NCBI GenBank assembly: GCA_015680685.1
Contig: MNCI01003327.1
Location: forward strand, 82,200 to 146,199
DNA length: 64,000 bases
Source: Gnetum montanum
Lineage: Eukaryota > Streptophyta > Gnetopsida > Gnetales > Gnetaceae
Reading direction: 5' to 3'
The first letter of the stretch is position 1. Each line of letters opens with the position of its first letter. Position numbers and translations under genes: made by a program. A model generated the notes under the pieces. The model was not told the origin of the DNA. It ran no database searches and saw only the letters and a list, made by a program, of their open reading frames with translations. Below, piece by piece: positions 1 through 11,715 of this stretch.

Positions 1-1677
1 AATATTACAAATATTTTATCATTAATATTACAAATATTTTATGGGTAGTAACTTATATAATAATGTTTAAGAAAATAATGTTTTGAAGCCTTGGAATAAT
101 TAAATTAAAAGGTAAGTCTTTAATCAGGGCTTCACACTATTAGCATATGTGACATTGTGAATTAATCACTAGACCATTTAAAATTTTATTTTTGATGAAT
201 AAAACTGAAACTCTGATTCACAGGCATCAACCCAAAATATCTCTTGACACCTGTCTTAGTGTGCCTTTGTGTCTTTGTTGCCGCGTTCTGTGGATTGGTA
301 CGTGATATCGAATGCTTCAGCGTCGGGCAAGGTTGCTGTTTCGGATTGCAGGTTCCAGGGGCGAATAACATTTGTGATTACCATTTTTCATCACCTGAAA
401 GTTTGAAATTAGTTCCTAGTTGTGATGTTGTTTTTGTTTTCAATCTTGTTGCAGCAATTAACCTATTTCTATATTTTCCAAGGGCGCACAACCACGAAAT
501 TTGCTGAGTTGTTTGAAAATAGTGCTGATGTGTAGAACAGTGGTGTAGAAACGGATAGGGTTTGGTGGTGAAATCACTCCTCAGCTGCCGACATGGACTG
601 CTGTGTAGAGCAAGAGCTCGCTATTGCAGTGGCAGTGCTAGAGAAGAGGGTGGTTTGAAGATGAAGATGGGGTTTGAACAAAACGCGATTTTGTTTCTGC
701 GTGTGGACGAGGGTTTTGATTTTTTCCTTTGCTGCTGCATCCACAGCAAAGGGGTTTTGTGCCTCAAGGACTTGGCTGTGCCCATGGCGATGGCGGTTTT
801 TTTGCAGTGCTCGTTTGTTCCGTGATAAGCATCGCGCGGTTGGCGATTGTCCACTCCCGCTACTTTGGTGAAAACGCGATTTTTTTGGAATGCTACGATT
901 AGGAATAGATGGAAAGCTTATTTGCATCTCCATTGAAACCCGTGGATCATCAAGCTTATTTTCATCTCCTTTGCCTTCGGTTGCAACTGCACATTCTTCA
1001 GGACAATGGAGGCGCTGCTGATTTTTATTTTTATTTTCTGATTTTTGCAAGGTAGGAATGGCTGCCGAGAATTGGAGTTTCAAACGTTATCTTAGGGCCA
1101 AATATAAAACTGATCTTAACAATAGGGATTTTTAATTTGGGACCTTTCCAAAAATAATTTTTTAGAGCACATTCTTCACCAATACTTTTCAAGTAAATAA
1201 TACAATTCCTTGTTTGCTATTGTACTATCTTCCAATCTCCAATAAGGAATAATCTAGCACTTTAATTTTGTATCAAGGAGGCCTCAACATTATTTTATTT
1301 AACACCCATCAACCCATAACCTTAAAGCTATAAATTTACTTCTAAATTTACAACCATAGATTGTTCCAATTTTTAATAAAATATTCCAACTGTTCCATGG
1401 AATGGCCAAATGTGCCAACAATTCCTTCCAAGTACTCCCTTGTCAAATCTATTCTTTCCTTTGTCATTATTTTATCGAATGTTCCTTAGAATCATTACAT
1501 GTTCTTTTATGTGTTACCTAGACAGATCAAGTCCAAGATTAAACTTTTAGGAAAATTTCCTTGAAAAATCTCTAACTCTAGAATCATACTAAGCAATGAA
1601 GCAAACATTTATTAAAGGCAATGAGTAAGGTATAAGATAATTGAATTTATTTAAACAACCTTACTAACAATCGGTCC
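1..1677. other. Unassigned leading region, no gene recognised
   Basis: AT-rich sequence at both ends surrounds a more GC-balanced block at about 240-1,080. Short open frames exist on both strands there, including 169 codons on the minus strand at 574-1,083. None shows a motif I recognise, and codon use looks random. Possible splice-like signals (an AG followed by GTACGT near 300, pyrimidine-rich AG near 350) do not join into a convincing protein. It could be a degraded gene 5' region or an old repeat. Confidence 0.4.
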
Positions 1678-2305
1678 TTGTGTGATTATAGATGGTCCCT
1701 AAAAGAGGATAGCAAGGAGGACTTTCTCAAGGTGCAGGTAAATGCCCAAGAGGAGGCAAAGACCAAGTACCTCATGCAAAGTAGGAGGCACAATCATTTG
1801 ACATTCATTAGAAAACTCTTGTCACTACATAATCTGGCCAAGCAAAAGGTGGAAAGGTTCAGGCTAGAGCCTATGAAGAGAAATGATTGTTGTTTGTAGC
1901 TTGGTATGTCAAGGCCAACTAGATGTTTCTGCAACTGCTGTGTCCATGGAAGATGCCAACTCCATCAAACATTGGAGCATCAGCATGGATGACACTGGAT
2001 TCCTGAACTAAAGAAGAAAAGCTCTAGGCACTCCTTCAGAAACATCAATTTCCAAAACCTAGAGCACAAGATAAGGGAAAGAGACCCATGGAGGAGCCAC
2101 CATTGCCAAGAACCACATGAGTTCCAACAAATTTTGTTTTTGTAAATTCTATGTTTGTGTCCCAATTTTTTTTGTTCAATCCCACACTACGGCATGAATA
2201 ATTTTTAGTTAGTCAATAATCCCATACCTATCCATTGTGTAATTAATTGGACTCATTCTCATTTAGTTTAACTCGAGGACAAGTTGTTATTCAATTATTG
2301 GGGTA
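1678..2305 (+). pseudogene. Family A element, internal 3' tail (end of coiled-coil ORF)
   Basis: This stretch matches, on the opposite strand, the A4 region at about 52,500-52,830 over several hundred bases, including the segment around 1,930-2,130. It is the end of the family A downstream ORF plus its 3' untranslated part. The frame reads about 70 codons and stops at 1,897-1,899. The lysine/glutamate-rich composition agrees with the coiled-coil ORF of the family. It ends at a purine-rich tract directly before an LTR, so the element fragment is in plus orientation. Everything upstream of 1,678 in this element is missing or unrecognisable. Confidence 0.65.
2296..2305 (+). promoter_or_regulatory. 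Polypurine tract of family A fragment
   Basis: ATTGGGGTA lies immediately before the TGATG that opens the LTR at 2,306. The same purine-rich block abuts the LTR in the other family A copies (as its complement at 5,016, 52,336 and 62,589). It is the expected primer for plus-strand DNA synthesis and sets the element orientation as plus. Confidence 0.6.
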
Positions 2306-3108
2306 TGATGAATTTTGATTTGCTAGGCCCCGATATTGAATCCTCAATATCAATTACGCAATATCATAGCCTGAGTAACAATATCATATACATGATATCA
2401 TGATTCCTGTGTGAACCTATAAATACCATACTCGGGTGTACAGGAAAAGGTAGAGTTAGATAGTGTTAGAGTAGGATCTTTTTGTTAGTTTTCAATTCAT
2501 TTCAATTCTTTCCCTAGTGCATGCCCATAGTGTGATCATTGTAATTGTATGNTTACTCCATCATTGTAGCATTCACTTAGCTTTTAATTGTTCAATTGCT
2601 ATTGTTATTTATTGTTTCCTTAATTAATATTTCTTTACCATCATTTACTATTCTTATTGTTGAACACGAAATGAGTATGACTTTATCACGAGCATTTAAG
2701 TATGACTACTTGGTACTCTAGTAGCATATCTAGGAGTTCTTAAGTAACTTGTGCTTGGTAATCCTAGAAGTAGTACATGAAGTCCAAGATGTGTACAGAT
2801 GATTAAGGATTGATGCTCATCGCACTTAAGCTACCTGAGACTTTTCCTTGTATTTCTCATTAGCTTAATCAAAGTTATTCTCTATTGACCTTAGGAGTAG
2901 CATAGTGATAGGAAACACATCATACAGCTCACTTTGGACTAAACCATACATGATAAAGTAAATACTAGTCTAGGTGGGAAGATAGTGAACTGGAATCAAC
3001 ATGTAGCTATCTAGATACCACAACTAGCCCATCTATGAAGTTCAACTAGATCGTACGTGGATGCTTGTATTCGTATAGTTGAGTGTAGGGGTACCTAGCT
3101 ACTCATTA
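2306..3108 (+). repeat. Family A LTR, plus orientation
   Basis: Starts TGATGAATTTTG after a polypurine tract and ends in ...GGGGTACCTAGCTACTCATTA, where other copies have ACTCATCA, so the terminal CA is mutated to TA. Its U3 holds GATATC-type palindromes, then a TATA box at 2,418. The end of the LTR is the reverse complement of the openings of the LTRs at 4,226, 51,444, 59,744 and 61,621. A single N lies at 2,552. Because family A internal sequence lies on both sides, it acts as 3' LTR of the left fragment and as left border of the right one. Confidence 0.8.
2418..2425 (+). promoter_or_regulatory. TATA box in family A LTR
   Basis: TATAAATA in a CCTATAAATACC context, about 110 bases into the LTR and just downstream of a cluster of GATATC-like palindromes. 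The same CCTATAAATAC context recurs in the GyB and D LTRs. Confidence 0.6.
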
Positions 3109-4225
3109 GCCTTCAATGATTCATCTACAATAAATTGCAAAAACCATTAATTGGGAAAGTATGGAAGATGCCAATTTATTCAAAGTAGTTGATGATGCAA
3201 TCAAGCCAACCATCTCAACAAATCCTACTAGTAGACAAATATCATTAGAATCAGGAGGAGAGGCCCAGTGGTCACAACAAATTTCGAAAAACACTACATC
3301 ATTTCAAGTGGTGCTTGAATTTGGAGAAGGAATCATAGTTGTGATCATGTAACACCATGATGTAGTAGGATCTGTAGAAGTGAGCATGGATCACATTAAA
3401 GAATCCTTCAATGTACCTATTGTGCCACCAGCTAATTTTTCTAGAATCAAAGATGCTCAAATGTTAGCTAGTACCTCTATAACTCCTATAGAACATGAAG
3501 ATGTGTTAGATAGACTATTGTAGACAAGATAGGTTATGAAAAATCTCTTCAACATTCCTAGTAATTTCACTACAACACAGTCTGAATTGATTTCCATCAA
3601 AGGAAAATTGATCATGACCAAAACTAGGGCAAAGCATGCTAAGAATGAGATTTGCAGATTACAAGAAGAGCTCGTAGCCCTAAGAGTAGAAAGGATAGAT
3701 CCAACTCAGTTCATTACACCAAAACAAGTAGCATCAGTTACCTCCTTAACAATAATAAAGAGATGGAAAATGAGAAAGGAACAATAGTATTAACCCATGC
3801 TAAAGCACTTGCTACCTTACAAGAGAAAAATAAACAACTGAATGTAGATAACATGTGGTTGATCATTGTTGAAAAATAGAAAAATATTTTGGACGAAAGC
3901 ATCCATCAACTAAGGGAATAGTTGGTGACGGTCAACCAAGATATGAGTTGCATCATAAAAGAAAAGAAAACCCTCTCCATGGAGGAGGTACATGTCATTC
4001 GACAAAACTTAGCCATCAAAATTAGTGTGTAGAAAAATGACAAAAAGAAGCATGAATAGTTCAAGGAACACTCTCAAGATTAGATGGAAATGTATAAGCA
4101 AATCAACAAGAAAGTGACCAAGATGGCAAAGGCTAGAATTAATTCCATGTCAAAAAAAAATCTAGAATGACAACCCATCTTGGATAGCATGAACCACACC
4201 TATAAAGTAGAAGTGAAAAATAAAG
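3109..4225 (+). pseudogene. Family A downstream coiled-coil ORF, first part (broken)
   Basis: Decayed ORF of a family A element, homologous to A4 on the minus strand at about 54,150-53,050. Reading frames of 63 to 83 codons are joined across stops. They are rich in Lys, Glu, Gln and Leu with heptad-like spacing, for example LQEELVALRVERIDPTQF near 3,660-3,715, where A4 has a similar stretch ending DPSQF. The protein would be a long coiled coil encoded downstream of pol, the position of env-like ORFs in Athila-type elements. Its role is unknown. The frame is cut at 4,225 by the insertion of A2 and resumes at 41,119. Confidence 0.6.
4178..4225 (+). repeat. 48-bp direct duplication, left copy
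   Basis: A 48-base segment ending in GAAAAATAAAG directly before the A2 LTR. It recurs at 41,071-41,118, at the other end of A2, with three differences. The host coiled-coil ORF reads on from the right copy, so this is duplicated target sequence. It is much longer than the 5-bp duplication normal for LTR elements. Confidence 0.7.
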
Positions 4226-5015
4226 TGATGAGTGGCAAGGTACCACTACACTCAACCATACGAATATGAGTATTACACACACGATCCTATCAAACTCTGC
4301 AGACTAAGTGCCTACACGCCTTATGGAACACCTAAGGTTAATCAATTGTTTTCCTCCCAAGCTTACTTGTATTTGTCATGGTTGTATGGTTAAGTAAGCT
4401 TGAGGCATGTGATTTTTATATCTTTTATGTTTTTATCACCTATGCTAATGAGAGAAAGGGTGAATAGACTAAGTAACTAAATTTAACTAACTAAGCCTTA
4501 ATTACCCTAGCATCAGTATACGTTCCCACTTGTCTTTTCACACCCTAAACTAATGCAATGTTGCTAGGATTACCAAATGCCATTCTTTACTGGGATTACC
4601 AAGCATAACGCACATGCTTGAAGCAGTCGTACTGAATGCACTTAACTATGAGAGTTGAGGGTTGAGAGAGATTAAGTCCTTAAGAAACGATTTAAACAAT
4701 TAACAGTAATTAAAGTCCTATTTATCTTAGTCCATGCACTGCAAGGTTTATCTAAACGTTCGTCTTTATTGTTGTACACAATTGTGTGCTTAGGTATAGA
4801 ATTGCTCGAATAAAGATTCGTTCACTTTAGGATTCCTACTGCGGGCACATGGAAATTATTCTAACTCTAGAATGAAAAAATGGAAAGAGTTTTGCTAAGG
4901 TCTAGATCTAGATGGAGAAACAAGGGAGAGTTGCCTCTTATTTATATAACTAGCATTGGGATGTGATATCACGTATGCGATATCGCAGGGAAGGATGTGA
5001 TATCGCATCCCATCA
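4226..5015 (-). repeat. A2 3' LTR (family A, minus orientation)
   Basis: Opens TGATGAGTGGCAAGGTACC and closes at ...CATCCCATCA, followed by the complement of a polypurine tract (TACCCCCATGAC). Opening and closing match the LTRs at 51,444, 59,744 and 61,621. It is closest to the A5 LTR, with which it shares a block beginning ACTAAGTGCCTA. The U3 end (right) carries repeated GATATC motifs around 4,960-5,005. The polypurine tract on the right shows that the element runs on the minus strand. Confidence 0.8.
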
Positions 5016-6464
5016 TACCCCCATGACTGAATAAAAACTCGTCCTTGAGTTCCTTACAAAACATTGGGAAGGTATGGGATTTTTGACTTGAATGGAACTA
5101 ATGGTGAATGGGATGACATGTGAATGGATCATCATTACAGAACATGACAAAAATGGTATTCACGACAACAAGAGTGAACACTTTATACATTTTACATCAA
5201 GCCTTGTTTGGCAGCTGAGAGAGAAGAGAGAAGAGAGAAGAAGTCTGCTGCTACCAATGCCAAGATTGCAGCTTTTGTTGTCCATCTGTCAGCGTGCCAT
5301 CAATCTTGTTCCTTGCATAACTGCTTCAGAACCAATCCATTCCAGGTATTCCCTCCAGGTCCAATCCGTGGTGGTATGATTTCCATCTGCACACACAACA
5401 TAGTCTTATATTTGCAAGGGTAAACAAATCACAATGCAGTTGATACCTTGCTTCGGTGAAAGGTCCATTAGCTGAATTATGGTATGGCTGGTTGCAGATT
5501 CTAGAGATATTATATCAGTGACTACCCAAGGTGTAGGGCTTTAGAGAAAAATCAAAAAAATTGGACCAAGACCCCCATGATAGAGAGCAAACCTCTGGTA
5601 GTGATAGAATGGAAAAAGAAAAGAAATAAGGAAGATGGAGAAAGAGAGACAACTGGAACATCGATGAAATGGATGTCAATATGGAAATGAACAAAATAGA
5701 GTTGATTGCAAAATGTTAAAGGAAAGAATTTAATGAATGCACCAACTAGGAATGTCAGTGGATCCTTCAGAAAGCAGGCTCATGCCCTTAATACCCTGAC
5801 AATCCCACATTCAATGAGTCCGTAGGCTCTAGAAATGTCATTTAGAAAAAAGAGTTAAATTATTAACCACAAGAGTTTACCAAAAAGAAAACAATGCATC
5901 CACCAAAATATAGACTACTGATACAACCGGCAATGAGGTGATAAATGGAGAAAGAAGGATGGAAAGAAGAGAATGGAATGGAGTCTCAAGAACAAGGTGG
6001 TGTACATCCCCTTGTGTATTTAATGATTAATGTGACTTAGTAGATCCCATTCCAAGTTTTGCCTCAAACAAACCACATCCAATGACTTCGCATTAATGCA
6101 TTTGGCTAATCCATCCACTTGAAGTAACAAGAATGCCTTCACCAAAGAGCCACCAACATTCTGACGAAACGAAGGAGGATAGAATAGGGAGCGAGAAGGG
6201 CCTTAGTTAGAGGGAACATGTTTATTTTAGTTCCATAACTAGTGCTTGTAGCCCAAATGATTATTTTGTCTAAGGGGTGTGCTTTGAATCCTCACTATTT
6301 TTTTTTCTTTTACGTGAGAACCACACCATGCAAAGACTTATTATTTTTATTTACTCAGCTTTCCGATAATATAGCAATCATCGAAATGGTAAGAAAACTC
6401 AAGAAGAAAACATCCAAGCACCCAAGAGAATGGCCAACACAAAAGCATCAACTTCCCTTGAAGT
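5016..6464 (-). mobile_element. A2 internal 3' region, noncoding
   Basis: Aligns by eye with 62,589-63,950 of A5, for instance the shared block GACTACCCAAGGTGTAGGG at about 5,521 and 63,121 and the block before TGTGCTTTGAAT near 6,280 and 63,920. No ORF with a recognisable product is present. It is the untranslated stretch between integrase and the 3' LTR of a minus-strand element. It is interrupted at 6,464 by GyB and continues at 39,320. Confidence 0.7.
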
Positions 6465-8159
6465 TGAAACACCACTAATTTTAGCCTAACACTTTGAAAC
6501 AAGAATGACTCAAGCCCTTTTGAGCTTTCGGGGGGCAAAATTTGGCTAAGGCATGGAAACCGTGCTCAGCTAAATCAAGCCAGCTTGCTCATCCCATCAA
6601 GTTGGAAGCTTGCACATAGTGTGAGCAACTCTCAGAGTCTCAAAATTGAGCCAAAACAATCTAATCTACAATGTGCAAGTTTGCAAGTTCACAGCTTCGA
6701 GCCCCAACTTCTGGAATGCCAGATTTCAGGTCAAAATTGCAAGTTTTTGCAAAGGTTTCGCATGTCACGCTGCATGTCACACTGCAGTGTGACTACAGCA
6801 TGACATACTCAAAAATGGTTCAGAAAAGTCATGTCCAAACTCAAACCTACAGATTTCAGGTCACTCTTAGACAGAAAATAGTTGCACTCAAAAAAAGGGG
6901 TCAAAAATCAAAATTTGGTGCAAAATGCATCATTTCACCTTGGACACGCTACATGTCATGCTAGATGTCACATTGTGGTCATGCTGCAGCATGACTCCAG
7001 TGTGACCCATCAAAAATAACTCGAAATAAGGCACTTTCAAGCTCAATTCATCAATCATAGCCAGACAATTCTTACACTTTGAAAATCAGTCTTCAAAATG
7101 AAAAATTTGGAAAAAATTTGTTAAGTCATGTTGAAGTCACGATGAAGTCATGCTACAACGTGAGCGTAGCGTGACTATAGCGTGCACACACTGAAGACAC
7201 ATTGTGACAAAATCAAGGCATGCTGGAGGTCCTGGTCAGCCATAAGATGCCTTGGAACCACGGAAACACTCAGATCGACATTGTGCAGTAAGCAAGTCAA
7301 AAATCTAGAAGTTTCAAGAGAGCCAAAGTTAATTTCTCTTGTTGTACATTATCATCTCATTATAAATCTTCACTTGTGGGCTTTTCAGGTCCTCACAGTC
7401 CAAATTGTATGTGCTTCCATGGGCTTGAGTAAGCCATACGTTGTAAAATACAATGTACCTGGTCTAGAATATAGCTTGCCAACACACATCCAACTCATGC
7501 ACAGTTGTCCATTGGACATGTGTCACTAGATCTGTTTTTCCCTCATCCCTCAACCGTTGATTCCATTCTCAAATTCCGCACCCGAGCTCGACCAAACCCT
7601 ATAAATACCCTATCAATTCACATAAGCTAGGTGGGAAATTTCCAAAAATAGATGGCTTAGGAAACTCAGACCAGCAATTCTTGGGTGCTCGGCACGCCTT
7701 GGATCTTGACATCCAAGTACTTTTGACACACATCACATCACATCACCATGGGGCTTAGTGCTTGACCTGCCATCCGCATGTGTAGCTACGCTTTGACCAG
7801 TGCACATGTTTTCTAAGCAATACAAATCAGTTCGCTTTGCTAGCCATTATTCTGTTTGCTCTATTTTACATTTCAGTTTACTGTTTATGTTTTGTTTATG
7901 ATACCTGCATATGTTTTTGTTTACATTTCATCTACATTGTTTACATTTTAAAGCTTCAGTTACGATAACCCCAATGCAAGCCATAGTTTATACTCGGGGA
8001 ATTCCTTGGTTGATTTGCATGTAGACCATCCAAGGCACTCTACCTTCGTTTACTTTTCCAGCTTGTCCTTAGCCGAAGGCAGGGTTAGCTATGTCTACCC
8101 GACAATCTTCTAGTGTTTATTTTCCTTCCATCCTTACACCGATGATTTAGGTCAGTATA
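6465..8159 (+). repeat. GyB 5' LTR
   Basis: Opens TGAAACACCACTAATTTTAG and closes near GGTCAGTATA; the partner LTR closes GTCAGTACA. The first kilobase is filled with variants of a GTCATGCTGCAGTGTGAC-like motif, including a perfect 18-base palindrome at 6,776-6,793. A TATA box at 7,600 and the U3-R-U5 order follow. The 3' LTR at 37,430-39,319 matches through its length, apart from an inverted assembly segment there. Confidence 0.88.
7600..7607 (+). promoter_or_regulatory. TATA box of GyB 5' LTR
   Basis: TATAAATA in ACCCTATAAATACCCT. The equivalent site in the 3' LTR is at 38,760-38,767 in the same context. It lies downstream of the palindromic motif arrays and upstream of the leader, as expected for the U3 promoter. 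Confidence 0.65.
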
Positions 8160-8165
8160 GTAAAT

Positions 8166-8182
8166 TGGCGCTAGAAGGAGGG
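8166..8182 (+). promoter_or_regulatory. GyB primer-binding site
   Basis: TGGCGCTAGAAGGAGGG begins six bases after the LTR end. The GyC counterpart at 20,661 differs by one base (TGGCACTAGAAGGAGGG). It should pair with the 3' end of a host tRNA. Ogre/Tat elements are reported to use tRNA-Arg, but I could not verify the tRNA here. Confidence 0.6.
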
Positions 8183-8242
8183 CCTAAACTTGTTAAAACA
8201 TCAATCATGCAAGAAAACTTATTCATCTTATCCCTGTGAGTC

Positions 8243-8492
8243 TCCCTATTGCAGTTGTCACGCTGTCCTATAGTTTTCATGCTATCTTGCAGTTGTCACG
8301 CTATAGTTGTAGTTGTCACATTATCCTGTAGTTGTCATGCTGTCTTGCAATTGTCATGTTGTAGTTGCAGTTGTCACACTATTTTGCAGTTGTCATGCTT
8401 TAGTTATAGTTGTTACACTATCTTGTAGTTGTCACACTATCTTGCAGTTGTCATGTTGTCTTGCAGTTGTCATGCTGTAGTTGTCATGGTGC
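8243..8492 (+). repeat. GyB leader repeat array (CAGTTGTCATGCTGT)
   Basis: About ten degenerate copies of a unit like TTGCAGTTGTCATGCTGTC in 250 bases between the primer-binding site and gag. The GTCA(C/T)GCTG core is the same motif that fills the GyB LTR and the block at 18,345-19,200. It is noncoding leader. Confidence 0.7.
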
Positions 8493-8538
8493 ATTTGCTC
8501 GCATTTAGCCCATATATCCTAGTTCACCCACGTTCATT

Positions 8539-10107
8539 ATGGAATCCTCCCAAATTAACTCGATGACGTTGTCGACCTCTAACTTTGGATCTGAAACCTC
8601 GAAACCTATGACTGCTACCAAATCCATAACTATCATCGAATAGATAAACACCTAAGGCCCTACATGCCAATCACTCAGGCTATAGGGCAAAGACCGTACC
8701 TATGCGACTCTTACACCCGAACAATATAACTTCATCTATGTTAAGATCCAAGCCAACTTACACATCAATCATGTAGAGAGAGAAGCCAACTTATCCACAA
8801 AGGAGGTTGTGAATTCATCCCCTCATCATTTGACATAATCCTGCTCTCTGAACACCACCATAAATTCATATCCTAACTTCTCATNTTAGCCATTTCCATT
8901 CCCATCTTCTCCGAGTCCAACATTCAATCTAATGCATCCATCTTCTCCATCTACAAATGCAATCCCAACAACCTCCTCTTCAAACTAATGTAGGATCAAC
9001 CTCTCAACCTCAGGTGATTGGGATGCCATCGATCATACCTTCTTCCACGTCCATTCATTACATACCTCAAGTGCAAATCCAACAGGCACCAATGATCACT
9101 TCACAACCTATGATTGGGTAGTGGGTCCCACCAGCTATTGAGCAAAACCTTTCTACCCATTATAGCATACCACACCCCATAGTCTCAGCCCTAAACATTG
9201 TCCCACTGCAATAAAAAATAGTCCAACAATCTCTCTTTCCACAAATGATGCAACAATTAAATCATAATCAATTACCGTCAACCCAATCCACCGATTTTCC
9301 TACTGCCCAAGAGTGGGAAAATATGAAGAAAATGATGCACTCATTAGCAAAAGAATTAAAATGCCTTAAAACTATGAACACTGAGGAAGTTAAGGTACTA
9401 GAATTCTATCAAGATGATCCAATTGGCCCCTTAGTCCCATTGCTAACCTTGCCAAAGGGAGGTTCATTACCTCAGCTTACCAAGTATAATGGAGAAGGGA
9501 ACCCAAACACTCACCTAGTAACATTCCGAATAGAATGTATATTGCTTCAGGCATGGCCTCATGTAATTCTACATGTGTTTGCTATGTCCCTAACTGGGAA
9601 AGCCCTAGACTAGTACTAAGCTTTACCCCGTAGCTCCATATCTTCTCTAGAGGACTTGTTGCATCAGTTTGTCAACCGTTTCAAATACAATCTAAAACCT
9701 GAAGCCATGTTAGATAGCCTAATTCAAATTAAACAAGCACCATTAGAGCCTGCACAAAAATTTATCCAAAGGTGGAGTGCGGCCCTGAATGAACTTCACG
9801 AGCCTATACCTGAAACATATCTACTTACCATTCTTAAGGCGGCCACAAATGACTTTATTAAATCAAAAATTTACTATTTGAAACCCCATACCTTGAGCTA
9901 AGAATTTGTGCAAATTAAAGACATAGAAGAGGTTGCACAAACAAGCAATGACCCAGCCTACTCGACTTTTAGGATCCAACATATGAGGAAAGACAAATCC
10001 AAGATGATGGTAGCAGTAGTGGCTGAGACAACCCAACCTAGCCATCTAGGACAAAAAGGAAAATAACCTACTATCCCAAATGGCTATGAAAGAAATACAC
10101 CTACACC
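8539..10107 (+). pseudogene. GyB gag, N-terminal and central part
   Basis: Structural capsid-type polyprotein of the element. The ATG at 8,539 starts a frame that aligns with the GyC gag starting at 21,146, sharing QSLRL near residue 45 and QYNF with the following IQA. The conserved capsid segment lies at 9,400-9,900, with LPKGGSLPQLTKYNGEGNP and FVNRFKYNLKPEAMLDSL. Stops interrupt the frame, including TAG where Trp is expected at about 9,611 and several TAG/TAA codons before 8,840. A single N sits at 8,884. Codons resume after solo LTR D, which splits the gene at 10,107. GyC gag is the best guide to the undamaged layout. Confidence 0.8.
10103..10107 (+). repeat. Target duplication ACACC of solo LTR D (left)
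   Basis: ACACC directly before the LTR at 10,108. The same five bases follow the LTR at 11,711-11,715. Removing the LTR and one copy restores an open gag frame across the site. Confidence 0.7.
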
Positions 10108-11710
10108 TAAAACACCCCAAAATTTGAAGGTATACTTGCTTCACCACGTCTTTGCAATTCACGTAGTGTTACAACAGTTCTTTAGGAGATGGATGCTCTA
10201 ATGTTCAGACTATCCACTTTAGCAAGTTTTCTAAGTCAAGAAGTCTTGCTACGCTATGCTATGTCATGTAGCATAGAAAACTTCAAAAGACATTGTAGAA
10301 GCACAGTGCTATGTAGCGTAGCACAACATAGCAAAAACTAGATGACCAATCCCCTCGCCCGACTTCAAGTCCTTCGACAATGTCTCCTTCCGTCAGAAAG
10401 CAGCGAACTTGGAAAAATCAAGTCATGTTTGCTACTATGCTATGCTAAGCTACATGATGTAGTAAGGTGTAGCAATTCTGTGGAAGTGACAAAAGGAACC
10501 TCAAGGGTAGGATCAACAAGTTCGCAGGTTTTGCAGTGCAAAAGATAAAGCTTGCATATTGGCAACATTTTTTGCGACTAAGGACAGCTGCTAAGCTATG
10601 ATACGCTACGTAGCGTAGCATAGTGTAGCAAATCTATGACATGCAATAGGACACAACGCAAGTTTCTTGCTTCAAATTGGCGGCCACGCTACGCTACATT
10701 GCGTAGCGTAGCACAACGTAACAAGATGCCATGCCATGCCAAACATGCTATGCTACAAAGCATAGAAAAACATGGCAAGTGGTTATGCAACATTAATGCA
10801 CCTCACCTAATTGCACTGTTGCTTTGACAGTGCAATTATGGCATGGAAGGCTCATAATTGCGGCGTGGAAGGCTCACCCAATGGTCATGTAGGCACGTGC
10901 AGCATAGATAGGTCAACATAGGCCTAAGGCACGTGGCATTCAAACTGCATCTCTCACATGACCTTGGTCCTATAAATACCCTAATGAGTGATGCTTAAAA
11001 TACCTTTTGGGCTCTCTCAGTCTTTTTTTGCTCTCTGGCTCTAGCTCTATCTCCCACTGGCTCTCTCGTGCTTTGACTTCCTTTGCAGCTTTTCAGTCCC
11101 TAGTCTATTTTCCTGGGAATTTGGTCAGCTATCAGTGTGGTTGGCTGATGAGCAGAAAGGTTGGCATTGTAACCTCAAGCATTGTAAGCTTTCTATTTAA
11201 CTTTGTAAATAGTTAGCATTCTCAGTTGGCATCTTGTTCTGGTTTCTTCTACCACCTTGGTGGAACATTGCATTGTTAACGGAACCTACGTTCAGGCACA
11301 CAGCCATCTTGCTCTACACGTCTTGGTTACTCCCGAGATCTCTGCACTTCCCAGCACTGTGCAACTGATTGTATCCATCTTGATAGAGTGAGGTCATAGC
11401 TTCAATGTGGTGTACTTTTTTAATTGCATTTTACTTTGTCTCTTACTTATTATTTGCATTTTACGCTATTTTCTACCTTTTTCTTTTACGTTCAAGTATT
11501 ACTTCATGCTATCAATTTCATTTTTCAAATTACACGTTGCAAAATATTATATAGACACTGACCAAGTCCCTGTCTAATTGACCAAACCATTCAGGGCACC
11601 CCATTTCCATCCCATCCAGCATCGTCCTCCAGTAGAAATGGGGTCAAGGCTGTCAGCGGTCGACGACCTGTTAGTGTTCTTTCTAGCTGCTGACATTTTC
11701 GGTCACTACA
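10108..11710 (+). repeat. Solo LTR D inserted in GyB gag
   Basis: A 1.6-kb LTR without internal region. Its opening TAAAACACCCCAAAATTTG matches the TGAAACACC(A/T)C openings of GyB and GyC with G mutated to A, and it closes ...GGTCACTACA. The first 650 bases hold many copies of a CTACGCTACGTAGCGTAGC-like palindrome (a 16-base perfect palindrome at 10,602-10,617), followed by a TATA box at 10,971. The 5-bp duplication on both sides shows genuine insertion followed by LTR-LTR recombination. Confidence 0.78.
10971..10978 (+). promoter_or_regulatory. TATA box of solo LTR D
   Basis: TATAAATA after GGTCC, downstream of the palindrome array, in the same position and context as in the GyB LTR. Confidence 0.55.
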
Positions 11711-11715
11711 ACACC

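Noticed and set aside
121-185. tRNA-like sequence on the minus strand (TGGTCTAGTGATTAA)
   Set aside because: Only an A-box-like stretch; no B box or anticodon stem could be placed.
244-507. 87-codon plus-strand frame with a hydrophobic start, possibly a membrane protein exon
   Set aside because: Cys-rich but no family pattern, and the frame ends without a plausible partner exon.
574-1083. 169-codon open frame on the minus strand
   Set aside because: No motif, biased Gln/Lys/Ser run, no splice support, no related sequence in the window; likely chance.
8243-8492. CRISPR-like regular repeats
   Set aside because: Degenerate unit, no unique spacers of constant length, eukaryotic retroelement leader.
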